A stretch of 64,000 bases of DNA, taken from NCBI GenBank assembly GCA_005406025.1, contig BGZK01001304.1, forward strand, positions 109,141 through 173,140, in the 5' to 3' direction. Positions 11,614 to 25,184 of the stretch are shown here, piece by piece; position 1 is the first letter of the stretch; each line of letters starts with the position of its first letter. The DNA is from Eumeta japonica (lineage: Eukaryota; Arthropoda; Insecta; Lepidoptera; Psychidae). Below the pieces are notes generated by a model. It did no database searches. It was not told the origin of the DNA and was given only the letters and a program-made list of their open reading frames with translations. A program made the translations under genes and the position numbers.

Positions 11614-14600
11614 GTATGAAGTTTTAATAAAAAATAATTAAAACGTTCTAATATTAGATGGCTTAGAAATAACAATTTAAACATTACCGTACATTTCAGA
11701 ACGCTGCGGAACCCATGCAAGTGGATGTTCCTATGGAAGACAATGAAAATAATGAAGCAGAATGTTATGTTGTAGAAAACCCCACGTTAGATCTCGAAAC
11801 ATATGCTGCATCTTATACAGGGCTTGCAAAATTTTATCGTCTTATGTTTATCGCTGATCATTGCCCATCATTGAGGTTAGAAGCATTGAAAATGGCTATA
11901 TCTTATGTCATGACCACATACAATGTTAGCTTATATCAGTTACTTCATAAGAAACTGGCTGAAGCTGTAGCTAGTGCTGGATTACCAGACGTTGCATCAC
12001 AAATGGGCTCTCAAGATGTGCCTGTTCTCGATCCTATATGGGTAGAATCTAAAACTAAAAAGGCTGCCATCAAATTGGAAAAACTTGATACGGATCTTAA
12101 AAATTATAAAACAAATTCCATAAAAGAAAGTATCCGAAGAGGTCATGATGATCTTGGTGACCATTATTTGGACTGTGGTGATTTATCAAGTGCACTGAAA
12201 TGTTACTCAAGATCAAGAGATTATTGTACTAGTGGCAAGCATATTATTATGATGTGCATGAATGTAGTTAAAGTGTCTGTATATTTGCAAAATTGGTCAC
12301 ATGTCCTCAATTATGTAACCAAAGCAGAAGGAACACCAGATTTTAATGAAGTTCATGGTAAAGATTCCAACCAGACAATATTAACCCGCTTAAAATGTGC
12401 AGCTGGCCTTGCCGAATTAGCAACAAGGAAATATAAATCAGCTGCTAAACATTTTTTAGCAGCCAGCATAGACCACTGTGACTACCCTGAGCTCTTAAGC
12501 AGCAATAATGTGGCTGTTTATGGGGGTTTATGTGCTTTGGCTACATTCGATCGTTCAGAATTGCAGAAGCAAGTCATAGTTAGCAGTTCTTTTAAATTAT
12601 TCTTAGAGTTAGAACCCCAATTGCGTGACATAATTTTCAAATTTTATGAATCTAAATATGCATCTTGTTTAAGATTACTGGATGAGATAAAAGACAACTT
12701 ACTTTTAGATATGTATTTAGCGCCACATCTAAATTCTTTATACATGCAAATAAGAAACAGAGCTCTCATTCAGTACTTTAGTCCGTACTTATCTGCTGAT
12801 ATGTACTTGATGGCTGAGGCGTTCAATCGTACAGTTACTGCACTAGAAGATGAATTGATGCAGCTAATACTCGATGGTCAAATTCAAGCTAGAATAGATT
12901 CTCACAATAAAATATTATTTGCAAAAGATGTGGACCAGCGCAGTACTACCTTTGAGAAGAGTTTGGCTATGGGCAAAGAATATCAACGACGGACATCAAT
13001 GTTAATTCTACGTGCTGCAATGCTCAAAAATCAAATACATGTTAAGGTAAGGAAAATTGATATCTGAAGTTCCACGATAAATTAATTCTAATTTCAAATG
13101 AAATCATTTTTTCAAGAAAATGGAAGTGTCATGAGATTACCTTTATTTTTTTTTTATATTTGTAAAATACTTGTACCTAAATCTTATGTACAATAAATAT
13201 TAAAACGATTAGAAAATGCATTTCAATTAATTCAAATATATAATTTCAAAAAGTAAAAGTTAGGTGCATAGTTTTTATTTTTAATATGTCAATTGTGCTA
13301 TTATTTGTGTTAGATTATAGGGAAAGTCTTGGCACTTTTTAATTATACCTTAAATAATATTAAAAAAGTAAATACAAAATAAATATCAATCATCATTATA
13401 TAATTTGAAGAGTATTACATTTTAATTATGATTAAAAAATCGTTTTCCTTATGGTCTATTGTGATAAAATTTAAAGGTAAAATATAGGTAGGTTTTAAGT
13501 TAGCTCGAAAGTTGCATGTGAAAAATAGTTGCAATTTATTTAAAATGAGATTTATAGAAAACTGAATGCCTAAGCCATCAAAGATTTATATTAGCAACTG
13601 TATTAATTTTGAAATAGCAAATTGCTTAAACCTTTTTTAGTAATAAATTTTATAATTACTTTATTATAATTTGATACCCACGTTGGAGTGCCATAAGATT
13701 TAAAAAGTGTGAAATCTCAAAAAATTTGTATTCTGGATGGAATATAATGAAAGTATATGTAACGTGAATGTCCTTAGACCAATAACAAAAGGTTTATCTA
13801 TTTAAAATTTACACTTCTTACCACAAAAATTAATATATTGGTTTTTAATAATAGTATTGTATATTTTATTCTTCCTGGGGTCACTCATAAAATGTCATTT
13901 CTTTAAAATCTGTGTTAGATATATGAATATTATAAATGGACACTATTCATTTTAGTAAATATCCTGTATTGTAGTTGCTTTGTTAAACACACTATATCTT
14001 TCTATGTTGTAACTTATTACTTGGTTGTATAATGTATGTGTAATTCCAGCTACAAAAATTAAAGTAAAACTTTTCACTGATGTTTGTAAACATTTAGGAA
14101 TAGTGTAATGAAATGTGGGCATAAAATTCCATATAATATTTATTTTCAATAGCTATTAAATTTTCATTTTCTTTAAAACTGTTTCCTTGATTTGTCACAT
14201 ACGAAGCATTTATTAAATTCACAATTTGTCTTCATTGAAAATGTGCAGGAATCAATCAAAATAAGAAAAAAAATTGTATTAAAATACCAATTTTATCATC
14301 GTACAATATTACCATATTACCATGTAAAAAATTATTTGTTGGAGAATCAAAAAATTGTTAAATACACAAAGTCGTTAAAAAGTTTCATTATAGATTAAAT
14401 AATTAGTATGCTACCTTTTCATGTTTAAAACTATTTCACTATATGAATACAGAAAAAATTTTCACTACGTATGTGTGTATATATGTATATGATTTGTCAG
14501 GGTTGTATTACTCCACACTGGGATGTAACCTTCAATCTGTATTTCAGACTAGTTTTATCTCACAGTGCCACTCAAATGAATATTGAATTAATTTCTTCAT

Positions 14601-17600
14601 CTTATATATTGATGGATCTCCAATTAGAATCGTGATCCCAGTGTCATGATCTCGATTTCAATGCTAGTTCTACTATCTGTGGTTTTATTCTCTATATGGA
14701 TTTCAAATCTTGCTTTCAATTCTGATCCCGGTCCCACTTTTGATTCTAGTGCCAAAGCGTCTCCTGATTCTGATAATTCACATTGATTATTATCTATAGT
14801 TCCATCTACATGGAATACTATTATTTTTCTATGATGTGTTTGCAAGTATGTTCTTGTTACCACTGAACTCTAAAATTATCAAAAAAATTGTGATGAAATT
14901 GCAAATATAACAAAATCAATATAAAATATAGCCTATATTTACTTAGTAATAGTTAAAGCTTTTTCTTAGTAATAGAATTTGTAGCATCAGTCCAGAAATG
15001 CAGAGATTATGCTCTATACAAAATAAAGATAGGTGACATTTTATGAATTATGACATCCCGGATTAGCTCTTTTTACATGATTGCTTAAAAAAAGGTGTGC
15101 AATACTTTAAGGGTATATGTATGTATGTATGTGAGTTTTGATTATAGAAATAACATCATAACTTTCAAATGTTAAACAGGTTTGAATGTATGGGATATCA
15201 TTAGAATCCTTACCTAATCCCAAGTGACACTGGCTATAAATTAAAAAAAAATCAATATGGTAATATGGCTTCATTTTCAAATGTGTAAAAAAATTTTTCA
15301 ATTACAATGTGGGTATCAAATTGATGGCCCTGAACACATTCCAAAACAATATAGTTTATATGCATTAATTTTTCATAGGTATGGCGTACATTCAAAACCA
15401 ACATTTCACCTTTTGGAGGCAAACGGTTTAATAAGACTAGTAAAACTGTGAATGTCTAAATAAGTGAATTTAGATATTCATAACTCATTCGTAGATGAGT
15501 GAGTTATCAATATAATTCTTGCTTCATTACATAACATGGGCTAGTAAAAATTAAAAATACTCAAATGACTTGCCAAAAAGCGAACTAAAAAGTAATAAAC
15601 AAGCTGTATTAATCAATCTGTCTATACAAAGCAAAGTACAGTCAAGAAAGCATTCTGGTGAACAGTTTTTGAGGTTGAATGCTTAAAGTTTGACACTTTT
15701 TTTAATATGTCACCAATTTGGTCTGCATTTTCTACTCCAGTCACTATATTAACTTTCAAACCACACCACTCTCTGACATCGCTGTTCACCATATTTATCT
15801 TTCAAAGAGACTATATATACCATGCAGAGATTGCATTGCCACTGCATTGAGTCTACTTTCATTTTTCCTCTGCCTTACCCAACTTTCACTACCATACTTA
15901 GCGTAGGGATCGGGACCCTATTACAGATAGCCAAATGCTCTTGTGTGATGATTTTAGTGATCTCTACATTAGGATACTTTATAGCTGATATTGTGATTGA
16001 AAATACACAGTACCGGAAATTAACAAATTTAACCACGTATTCCTATAACCTGATGTTTATAGGTGTACAATATTTATCATGAGTTCAACAGTTGCAACTG
16101 TAATATTTAGTATGATGCATAAAAGGACTAGCATACAAGGTACAAAATTGGAAAAACGTGGGTGAACAAATTGATGAAGGAGCATTACATATTGTCATGA
16201 TTGACATATATGAACAGTCAGATTTTTCCTTTATAAATTGTGAGATCTTGCAAAATTGTAATTAAAAATATATTTGTACAATGTAAATACTAAATAAATA
16301 ACATTTTGAGTCTTTTCTCTGGGATCCTTCTATTTAATACTCTTGTGCACCGAATCACCATCATTCATGTTATAGTACAAGTATGTTATATAGATGTTAA
16401 ATTTTTCATAAATAGGTTGTTATTGATAAAAAACAATTTTTAAAATTGGAAAATATGTTTTTTTGATAATAAATAAATGGGAATGTCTTAAGTAAATGAG
16501 CACAAAATAATAAAAAAGTATAAAAAGTAAAAAATTATTACATGAATACATCATTATTGTTCTAGGAATACTATCCAACAGTTTTTATTTAGAATACTTA
16601 GAATTCGAAGTACAAAGCTGAGGGTGTTTCACTGGTAGTCAACATCGGTTAACTGCTAGGCACTAAAAAAACATTATCGAAAGAATCTAACTGCTTTTAG
16701 ATATTTTGATTTGTAACACTTTCACAGCATTTAAGCAACTGAATCAGAAAATACCAGTTCAATTAAGTGCCTCAGTGTGTACAGGTGCTTCTCAAATATA
16801 GAAAATTATAAACCAGCCAATTTTTAAAAATATTTTGTACCATTTCAATGTAGGTAGGTGAAACTACATTTACAAAGAGTTTCTAGCCTTGCTTTCTAGG
16901 TATTTTAAGTGAATGCAAATTTTTTTTAATAAAGTTTTCCTTTTTAAGTAAATTGGTGAGGAAAATATGAAGGGGTGAATGGGTAGCCAACGTTGTATAC
17001 AAATAGTACATATTTATTTTGAGATCTTTACAATCCCGAAAACAATAATAATGGAATATAATACTAAACGATGCCATTGAGGCATAAGGTTCTCTGGGTG
17101 AGATGTGCAGTTGAATTCATAAACAAAGAGTTGTATAAAGAGCACAAGAATGTAGAGAAAAGTTTGGGAGGGTTCATTCATTTATTTTCATATTTATTCA
17201 TTACATTAACAATTGTCCACAAGAGCTAACAACTGCTAATAAAAATCGTAAATAAATAAGCAAAATAAAATTCTGAATAAAAAGCAGAAATCATCGAGAT
17301 AGCAAAACAAAGTGGGACACAAAACAATGATGTCATGTCAAAAAAAAAAACAATAAGTCCAGGTGTAGCCGCAGTCAGGCTCTCGGTGTATATAGTTGTG
17401 TAATATTTCAATTTTCTTTAAAAATCAATGAATTCATAATGCTAAACCCAAAATTTGGCTAATATTGATAACAATATATTTCTTGATGAACCACAAAAAA
17501 TGTACCCAATATATTTACAAAAGAATTTGTTCAAAACTATTTTTTTTTATGTATACAAATTAGATGTTGTGGTGATCAAATTATTCTATATACAGTAGAA

Positions 17601-20600
17601 TCTCAATAACTCGAATGTCAAGGGAAATGCAAAAAATTCGAGTTAACGAGTTTTTGACTTAAAAAGAACTTCGAGATACATATGACTGTGTCGACAAGGA
17701 ACAAACATAATGTTCTTCAGCTGTGTTACTTAGAAAGTTTCATGAATGTATTCATTCATTGCACATGTACAAGACTAAAACAATAGATTAGAAGCCCCGA
17801 ACCCGAACATTCATTTTGGAATTTATTGCTATTATTTCGAGGAATTCCAAGTAAGACGTCATTATATTTTACCAACTACGACTTACGGAGTCTCATTTTT
17901 TAAATTCGAGTTATAGAGTATAAATATGTATTATCAATAATTCGTAGGGAAATAACATTTTATTCGAGTTATAAAGTCTAAATAATTCGAGATACCGCGT
18001 ATTTAGGGGTTCATCGGAAGGGAATGGCAATTTTTTTCGACTTACTGAGGATTTCGACTTAACGAGGTTCGAGTTATTAAGATTTCACTGTATTTTCTGC
18101 ACTTGCAAAATGACCTTGTATTACTTGTAATCGCCCATGTATTTTGGTACTAGTGAATCCCAACAACGCTATTTATCTATTTTTTTTTCTGTCTAACTGA
18201 CAATCTACAATAATTGTGTATATGAATCAAAAGCTTTATTTTTACTGTTTGAAAAATTGTGAAATATCCAATCCATTAAATTCACAGGCACCACGTGCAT
18301 TGTACATATATATATACAGAAAATGAATGTCTAAAAATGTATTATTAAATTTTTTTTTATTTCTTTCAAAAATTTTGATTGTGTACAAATCTTTAAAGCA
18401 AATTCTATCTATAGCATGATAATCGTCATTATGCATTTTGCCATGTAAAGATAAACAATATATAAATCAGGCGATACAAAGTTATTACAAGCTCTCAAGA
18501 TGTCATAAATGTTTGCATGAAATTTATAAGTTAATTTACATCTACTTCTCCTTTATAAGCGTTAGATAGTAACTATATAAAAATTTGATGATTTGGGAGC
18601 CCTGATATTGCAACCGGGATAGTATATCAGGTGACATAGTGTTATGTCACTTTATAATAGTTAAATTTATGTCATGATTTCTCTAATGATCTTGACTCGG
18701 TACCACAGTTCAGATATGTGGAACCCCTTCAGCCTAATGGTGGAAATGTTTTGATCCTTTTTTTCACCTTGTGTGCCCAATCAATAATAATACTTTGACC
18801 TGATACTGCCACCACAATATACAAAAATTTATTTCGACTATTGTTGATTTCCACATCTTAAATTTTAACTATAACTACAGTCGAAATAAAAACCTTACAT
18901 TCTTATATTTTTTTAATCTCACCATTATTTCAGTAATGCATTCAGTATTACTGTATGCATGTAATGTATGCACTGTATATGCATATGTTAATTGTAAGTT
19001 ACAGTGTACAATTTTACACTGTAACAATGTAACAGTTGTTTGGTATAACAACCAAGACACATGTAAAATGTCAAAGACTGTTGTACCCACCTATTTAAGC
19101 TCATTATTTCATTACCCATGGAACCAGTTATATTACTAGGCTTTTAACATTGATGATACTTGTGTGACAGTTTGATTGCAACATATTAATATTATGAGTA
19201 ATATGGATGATTGCTCGACATGTAAAACAATCACTATCATCATCTGATGATGACATTGTATTAGATCTAATTTTATAATGAAATTGAAAATTGAAACGCT
19301 GACTTCTATCTGCCATCGCAACTAAAACATACAACACTCAAAACTTTCTTTGTGATTGTTTTACTTATTCTGCACTTTAAATGGAGATTTTACAATACAA
19401 TTCAATTAATCAGAATTTGTTCAATCTTCAAATGGAGATTGTATGAATTCCGATTAATGTAGACCTCTTTAATTTGAGGAATAATGGTTACTGAACTCAT
19501 TCTTGTCATAACATTGCCTAAATGTGACAATAAATGTCATGACCATAATCCGATACTGAAATAGAAACTAATTACTAGGGTGCTTTTTTTTTGAACTATT
19601 TTTTTTTGGTCCCATGGTGAAATTTTGTTGGAAGTACCGTAAAAAAAATTCCCTGAAAGTTTGAGCCCTTAATATTAATATTAAGTACTAGACCAAGGCG
19701 TGTAAAGATTTCCCATTTAATCTCTATATCTCAAAAAGTATTAATATTAACGATTTGGTGCCAAAGACTTTTTTGTAGGAAATGAAATTTCCTATAAGTT
19801 TGTCATTTACAATTTTTCCGTAGCTAGTGTTGTTTACGAGGTAAATTCAAAAAAACGCGAATTTTATGGAAAATTAGGTTTAGGGGCCTGTACTACCCCG
19901 TAGGTGGAAGTTATGACTTTACTGTAATGGAGACTTTGTAGAGCGCTCAATTCTGAAGAAGACCTGTCTTTGGGCGAGATAATCCCATTAAATGCCTCTG
20001 AGTTATAAAATTTAAAAGGAAAAAAATCAAGTCTTACGTGTATTTTAAATGGGAAATCTTTACACGCCTTGGTCTAGTACTTAATATTAATATTAAGGCT
20101 CAAACTTTCAGGGAATTTTTTTTATGGTACTTACAACAAAATTTCACAATGGGACCGAAAAAAAAATAGTTCAAAAAAAAAGCACTCTACTAATTACGGG
20201 TTTTTCAACAGTGAACAATATTCATATTTGAATTTATTTTACTTTATGTATAGATAGGGCCCGAGATCAATGAGTTAGTTTCAGATTTTGACCTAGTTAC
20301 AATAGTGGGAAAATAGTTTTTATATCAGACTCCATAATGTTTTGTTGAGAGCTATTTTATTATACAAACTTAGATGCTTGAAATAGATTGAAAAATATTT
20401 TGTGGCAGGTGACTAATAAACAATCAAAATAAGAAATTAATACCTACCAAAGAATACTTAAAAACGTCATTTAAAAAAATGCAACAAAAATATCTATGTC
20501 AAAATCACAGTTATGCCCATCAGTAATGAATAATTATATTATTCACTTATGTGTTTGCAATTTATCTTCATAAAATTTGATACTATTTCACTTTTTTGAT

Positions 20601-20799
20601 GAAAAGGTACTTTTCTCTTATTATCAACCATATAATGTACTTGTTTAATAGTTATATTTTAGACTAAATATCATTCCAATCTAAACGAAAGAATAAACAC
20701 GCGTTTCAGAACGTAGCACGCGAGAGCGGCCCCCAGAGCGGCGAAGCGCCCGGCTCCAGCACCAGCATCCCGCCGCGGTACGACTCAGTGTCATTTTGA
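11602..20799 (+). CDS. CSN1: COP9 signalosome complex subunit 1
   Basis: CSN1 (GPS1) is a scaffold subunit of the COP9 signalosome, which removes NEDD8 from cullins and so controls cullin-RING ubiquitin ligases. Three exons, 11602-11613, 11700-13046 and 20710-20799, join in phase 0 to give 482 residues, close to the usual length (about 490-525 in animals). The central exon reads from a short acidic N-terminus through a helical TPR-like region (about residues 90-300, including [20 protein letters not shown]) into a PCI domain (about 300-430), ending in the family hallmark [20 protein letters not shown]. The last exon supplies the Ser/Gly/Pro-rich tail ending in PPRYDSVSF. It is GC-rich, unlike the rest of the gene, and lies beyond a 7.7-kb intron full of transposons. 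The gene is convergent with DIS3L2. The product is certain; the four-codon first exon is the least certain part. Confidence 0.94.
11700..13046 (+). CDS. CSN1: CSN1 exon 2 (main coding exon)
   Basis: 449 codons from the acceptor ACATTTCAG to the donor AAG|GTAAGG. It carries the helical repeats and the PCI domain. Read-through into the intron adds only six residues (VRKIDI) before a stop at 13065-13067. Confidence 0.93.
13192..13197 (+). terminator. Possible intronic polyadenylation signal of CSN1
   Basis: AATAAA 146 bases into intron 2 of CSN1. If used, the transcript would end in the intron and encode a CSN1 lacking the tail after HVK plus VRKIDI. AATAAA is frequent by chance in such AT-rich DNA. 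Confidence 0.2.
14590..14863 (-). mobile_element. Helitron-related relic
   Basis: On the minus strand the words CACTAGAATCAAAAGTGGGA and GAATTGAAAGCAAG mirror AATTAGAATCAAAAGCGTGC and AAATCGAAAGCAAG in the element at 46494-46942. This explains the 79-codon open frame here, which has no protein family behind it. Neither terminus is preserved clearly. Confidence 0.35.
15706..15900 (-). pseudogene. RTE-like LINE reverse-transcriptase relic
   Basis: The minus strand reads [20 protein letters not shown] and then, after a frameshift, [19 protein letters not shown]. The YGSE(S/T)W and ERCGLK-type motifs are familiar from the C-terminal part of RTE-like ORF2 proteins common in Lepidoptera. The frame is broken by a shift and stops, so it is a dead fragment lying antisense within the CSN1 intron. 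The 86-codon plus frame over it is a shadow. Confidence 0.6.
17593..18090. mobile_element. Pogo-like MITE with TA target site
   Basis: A 498-bp element between TA dinucleotides (17591-17592 and 18091-18092). It begins CAGTAGAATCTCAATAACTC and ends as the reverse complement of CAGTGAAATCTTAATAACTC. The CAGT start, TA flanks and repeated TCGAGTTA/TTCGAG words are typical of pogo/Tc1-type elements. No transposase frame remains, so it is non-autonomous. A truncated inverted copy lies at 43583-43939. Confidence 0.8.
18999..19024. repeat. Short inverted repeat
   Basis: TTACAGTGTA and TACACTGTAA separated by six bases, within a stretch of TGTATGCA-type words (18930-19010). Confidence 0.5.
19576..20189. 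mobile_element. hAT-like MITE with ~145-bp terminal inverted repeats
   Basis: A 614-bp element bounded by an exact 8-bp target-site duplication, CTAATTAC, at 19568-19575 and 20190-20197. It begins TAGGGTGCTTTTTTTTTGAA and ends with the reverse complement of TAGAGTGC. The inverted repeats run about 145 bp (19576-19720 and 20046-20189), with few mismatches. The central 325 bp has no coding capacity. An 8-bp duplication and a TAGNGTG end point to hAT; P or Merlin elements also give 8 bp. Confidence 0.85.
20710..20799 (+). CDS. CSN1: CSN1 exon 3 (C-terminal tail and stop)
   Basis: 29 codons and TGA after the acceptor GCGTTTCAG. The frame starts [12 protein letters not shown] and ends RYDSVSF. 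Strong GC bias against the flanks, correct phase and the expected Ser/Pro-rich tail support it. Confidence 0.85.
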   Translation, partial: NVARESGPQSGEAPGSSTSIPPRYDSVSF

Positions 20800-21292
20800 T
20801 GAAGTTTGTTCAAAAAGTGAAAGTCGGTACTCAAAAACAATACATTTACATGACATTTGAATATACAGACTGTTCCGATTTAATAATCACAAGCCATTTA
20901 ATAATCGTTTATTAAGACCTTGGTTTAGTTCATATTCACAACTGTTTGGATGACTATCGCTTATGGTGGTAGTCATTTGAATCTTGGTCTTTCCTATTAC
21001 TTGTATTACTTATAATAATGCATTTTAACTAAAATCTATGTAAAAAAAAATTACTACCTACTATTTTGTTCACAACAGCTCTACCAATAGAGCTTAAAAC
21101 AGTAAGAATGTTAATATTGTCCAAGTGAAAAATTGATGAACAATCCGTGCAAACAATTAATTTTACACATTGTTTATAATGATTTATTCTATGTAACCAT
21201 ATGTCTATGTAATTTTAAATAATAATTAAACAGTTGTAATAATATTCATTTTGTTTTTATCCAGATGTTGGTACGAGTATATTATGAAGTTA

Positions 21293-21298
21293 AATAAA
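21293..21298 (+). terminator. Candidate CSN1 polyadenylation signal
   Basis: AATAAA 494 bases after the CSN1 stop codon. A weaker ATTAAA lies near 21224. Which one is used cannot be told. Confidence 0.35.
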
Positions 21299-24200
21299 AT
21301 ATAAACTATATTGTAAATTGTAGTAAATTATATTTAATATGAATATTAGGATAAAAGAAAAAAACAATAGATCTACAATCTAAAGTATATCGGATTTTAT
21401 GAGGGTATTGTATCATGGAGCCATGAGGTCAATATTTGAATAAATGTTTATTATTATCCCTGACAACAAAACTGTATAACTGTAAATGAACGCATGAAAA
21501 CTCAATACGCAGACTGCAAGATAGTAACATGCATAGCTGAATGTATTGTTTCCAGGGTTCTATGAGATTTTGGAGCAATTTTTTGTTCATAATTATGTGA
21601 GTATTATTTTTTTCCTTTATTACTTTTCTTGTTTTCATCAATTGTACAGAATTCTAATTAATAATTTAAAGTATTGCTATTTTTTTATTTCAGGATTTTG
21701 TCTTACTTTTAATATTTTTTCCCTTGGTCAAACTTTTATGGTAGCTTAATATTTTTTTAATAGCTGATATTACAATCTATCTATTGAAAACCTGAAAATA
21801 AAAAAGTAAGACATTTTGTTCTAGATATTATACTTTTGTTTGTTTATAGGTCATCTGTCTGTCTATATGAAATGATTTAAAACAGAAATAATGATGTTTT
21901 TGAACTGAAATTCACAAAATTGTAAGTAGTAAAGTTAAAGATCTAGTTAAGGTGCATGCAATAGTCATCCGTTAATGAAATGGAACAGTTTTCAAAAGTT
22001 TACATGAGAAAACTTTAACAATTATGGTGAGCTTTAATTCAAGAAAAAGTATTTCTCAAAAGCAACCACTGCATACAAACACATTAATTAATTTTAAACA
22101 AAGTTTGGAGAACACAGAATAGTGCTTTTAAGCTTAAAGAAATACAGATGAAGTTATTTATTAAAATTGCAAAACCTTGTAAAGGAATGTGTAATATTGA
22201 TCGATTTATAAAAATGAGTGAGGTAGAATTACCCAGATTTGCATGCATGTGACGATTAAAAACTATTAGGAAATGGATGGATTATCTCCAAGAGCACTGG
22301 GCGCACTGATTTTAAAAATGGAATCAATTTTTAATATATCCCATAGTGTTTTTATATACACAAAAAATCTTCAACTCATTTACATGTGCAGGTGATCAAC
22401 TCGATATTTTTTATTGCCTTTGTCATACAAATATTACAACATTGATAGAGCTAGTTTATGTGATGGTATTAAGGAAATTATTGGTAGCACTGTCCATATT
22501 ATTATAAAAGACTTATAATCGGCATAATAGATAATACATAGATCTATCCTTTTCTGAAGCCAGTTCTTTTCAGATGAATGTAAGTTGTCATCTCGCATTA
22601 ACATGTAAAACAGTTATAATTCCATTATGTGAACCTTTAAAATGATTAAATATGTGACTTAAAAGTGATAGGACTCATTTTACAAGAAACTATTTTTTGT
22701 GAAAGATAGCGCCATCACACTCTTACTCTTCTTCACACTTCATATATTATAGCTTGAACTGTCATGAAATCAAATAATTTCTGTAGAACCATAAGAACTG
22801 ATTTACTACATACTCTCAAAAATCTAGTCTTCATTTGACATATTATTTTTTAATCTGACCTTGTCATATTATTTTTCAATAGCTTGAGAGCTATCCTAAT
22901 CGCAAAATTGGCTGATATTTGAAAGATAGTGGATAGTATTGGCTTAACTTTGTTCGAGCACTATAGTTGGACTGGGACTATAATAATGTATAGATGTTTA
23001 TCACTGCCTACAGAAATACTCAATCTCTTCTAATATTAACAACTTCATCATGGCGATTATACCTTTCTTGTTTATTCAACTTTGTCATTGACTTTCATAA
23101 GTTCAGTAATAAAAATGAAAATATTTTTTTTATGAGTACTTACCACATGACCTATTTATCTATCTCAAAAATTTCTGCAATACAAGTTGTATGAAGACGT
23201 ATACCGCATCATATGACCTCAAAATATCTGAGATGTCAGCTAAAGACTACAAAGGTCATTTATTCATTGCGTTATCAATTCAAAAGTATCATTGAAAATT
23301 TTTTGATATGTATACATCACGTCGTAGAAAAACTTAAACCTACCTGCATAGATAATATCTACACACCAATTATTTTAGCTTCATATTTTTTATACATGTG
23401 AAAATTGAAATTACCACGAGGAGATTTATTTTTCTGAGTCCTAGCACATGTACTTATCATATTTTCTTACAAAATAAAATACCAATGTAAATTATAGCAA
23501 ATTTTTGCATGTTAAGACTTATTAACAAAACCCAGTTATGTTTTTTTGTATCATTTGCTGAAGAAGCATAACTCGCATAATCCTTGATCCCACATTAAGA
23601 GCCATAAAACCATCCACACATCTATCCAAATATGCTTACTTAAATAATGCTGATTCAAATTCGAGTCTGTTCAAATGTCATTACCATATGGTACTGGCAT
23701 GGTGTTTACCATAGAGTAAAGCAAAATAGACATGACATCACGATGCACGAGACCGAGGGATCTCAATGTGTTTACTTAAACAAATGGGATACATATGACA
23801 AAACTAACAAAACTATGTATTTCATTATGATATTGCTGTCAATTTGTACAACTTTGTTGCAGTAACATAATATGCATTTGGACACATATGGTCTCCAAAT
23901 CTAGTTCAAAATAATTTTACTTCTATAAGGTTACTGTGTTAACATAATCAGGCAGCTAACTTAGTGTCTGTTAAAGGCCACTGAAAACCATTGTCATTTA
24001 ATTTATTATATATATTATTGTCAATTTATACATTATTTGTATCAAAGATGTGACAGTTCACGGGTAGACTTCCTACTGTTTTCGAAATGCTGTTTCAAGC
24101 ATCTTTCCAAAACAGTTATAAATTTCACATAATGCTCATTTCAGACAATAGAAGTAAAGACAGAACAGTCGAAGCCAGCACACAATTTTTCAACCTTAAT

Positions 24201-24873
24201 ACTGAAAACGAGTAGACCAATTAGAAAGTGTATATGACAAATGGAGAAACAATAAGAAAAAAATAAATTAAGAGAGAACCATTTTTAAAATTATTGTCTG
24301 TTTATTCACACACATCTCTGAAGATAATGAACAGATTTTCATGCGATTTCTAGGGGCAGATAGAACTTGGTTTAAAACAGAATATAGACTTTAAGAGAAC
24401 AGAATATAAGCTTTATTTTATTTAAATTAGATGTCAGTAAGAAAAGTTATTAGAGGGAAGTAGCAGTGTTGTATAAACTTTATACTACAAAGTATAAAAA
24501 TTCTTTACCTTGTAAAAAACTACACTATTTCAGAGTAATCTAGTATAGAAAATGAAGAGCAGAATCGAGACCCATAACTGGGAAGGAAATCAAGAACAGT
24601 ATCGAACTGCAGGTATGAGATTGTGATTGTCACCAAGGTGTTTTCATATAAAAAGTGAAGGAACAAATTCTATGATCACAGGCAAAAAGAAAATTCTCTA
24701 ATTTGTAAATCTCATACTTAAATACTGAATTATTAACAGAATTCATGGAAATTTAAAACAATAATTTAGAGAAAATAATAATTTGTTTCATTTTAAAATA
24801 GGTGAAAGTGGCGAAGTGCATATTTTGAAAAAAAAAATCAGTTTCCATCAATGTAATCAACATTAAAGTCCAG

Positions 24874-24879
24874 TTTATT
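24874..24879 (-). terminator. Candidate DIS3L2 polyadenylation signal
   Basis: AATAAA on the minus strand, about 306 bases past the DIS3L2 stop and the first canonical hexamer I found downstream. Confidence 0.3.
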
Positions 24880-25184
24880 GAGCATTAATCTATCTCTAAG
24901 TGTATAAAGTGCATTTGGTACTATCAAAAAAGAACCAATATTGTCCAAGAATAATTGTAATATATATTACTACAAGTATTAATTAGTATTAAGTCCTGGC
25001 AAGACAAGGATTATTCTTAAAATAATTTTTAGTCATAATTTGAAATTCATTAAAAAATAAAATCAATATTTGCATATACTATTGTATAAGTTAAGAGAGA
25101 TAATATTTAAAACTATCACAATTTAAATACAACGTTCAAAAAACAGCTAGAACACCAATTCTATTATTACTATCTGTTTGCATC

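Larger units (their letters stand above)
13047..20709 (+). other. CSN1 intron 2
   Basis: A 7.7-kb intron. Contents that can be named: a Helitron-like relic near 14590-14860 (-), a GTAT microsatellite at about 15113-15132, an RTE LINE relic at 15706-15900 (-), a pogo-like element at 17593-18090 and a hAT-like MITE at 19576-20189. The rest is AT-rich with stop-filled frames. Confidence 0.8.
20800..25184. other. CSN1-DIS3L2 convergent intergenic region
   Basis: Both 3' UTRs must lie here. Otherwise the DNA is AT-rich with short frames. I see no exon, RNA gene or well-defined transposon. Confidence 0.55.

Noticed and set aside
15822..16082. 86-codon plus-strand frame with membrane-like composition
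   Set aside because: Its left half is the antisense of a LINE relic, and there is no start context, splice support or family match.
18875..19337. Several 60-70-codon frames on both strands
   Set aside because: Mutually overlapping, low-information, and partly made of TGTATGCA-type repeats.
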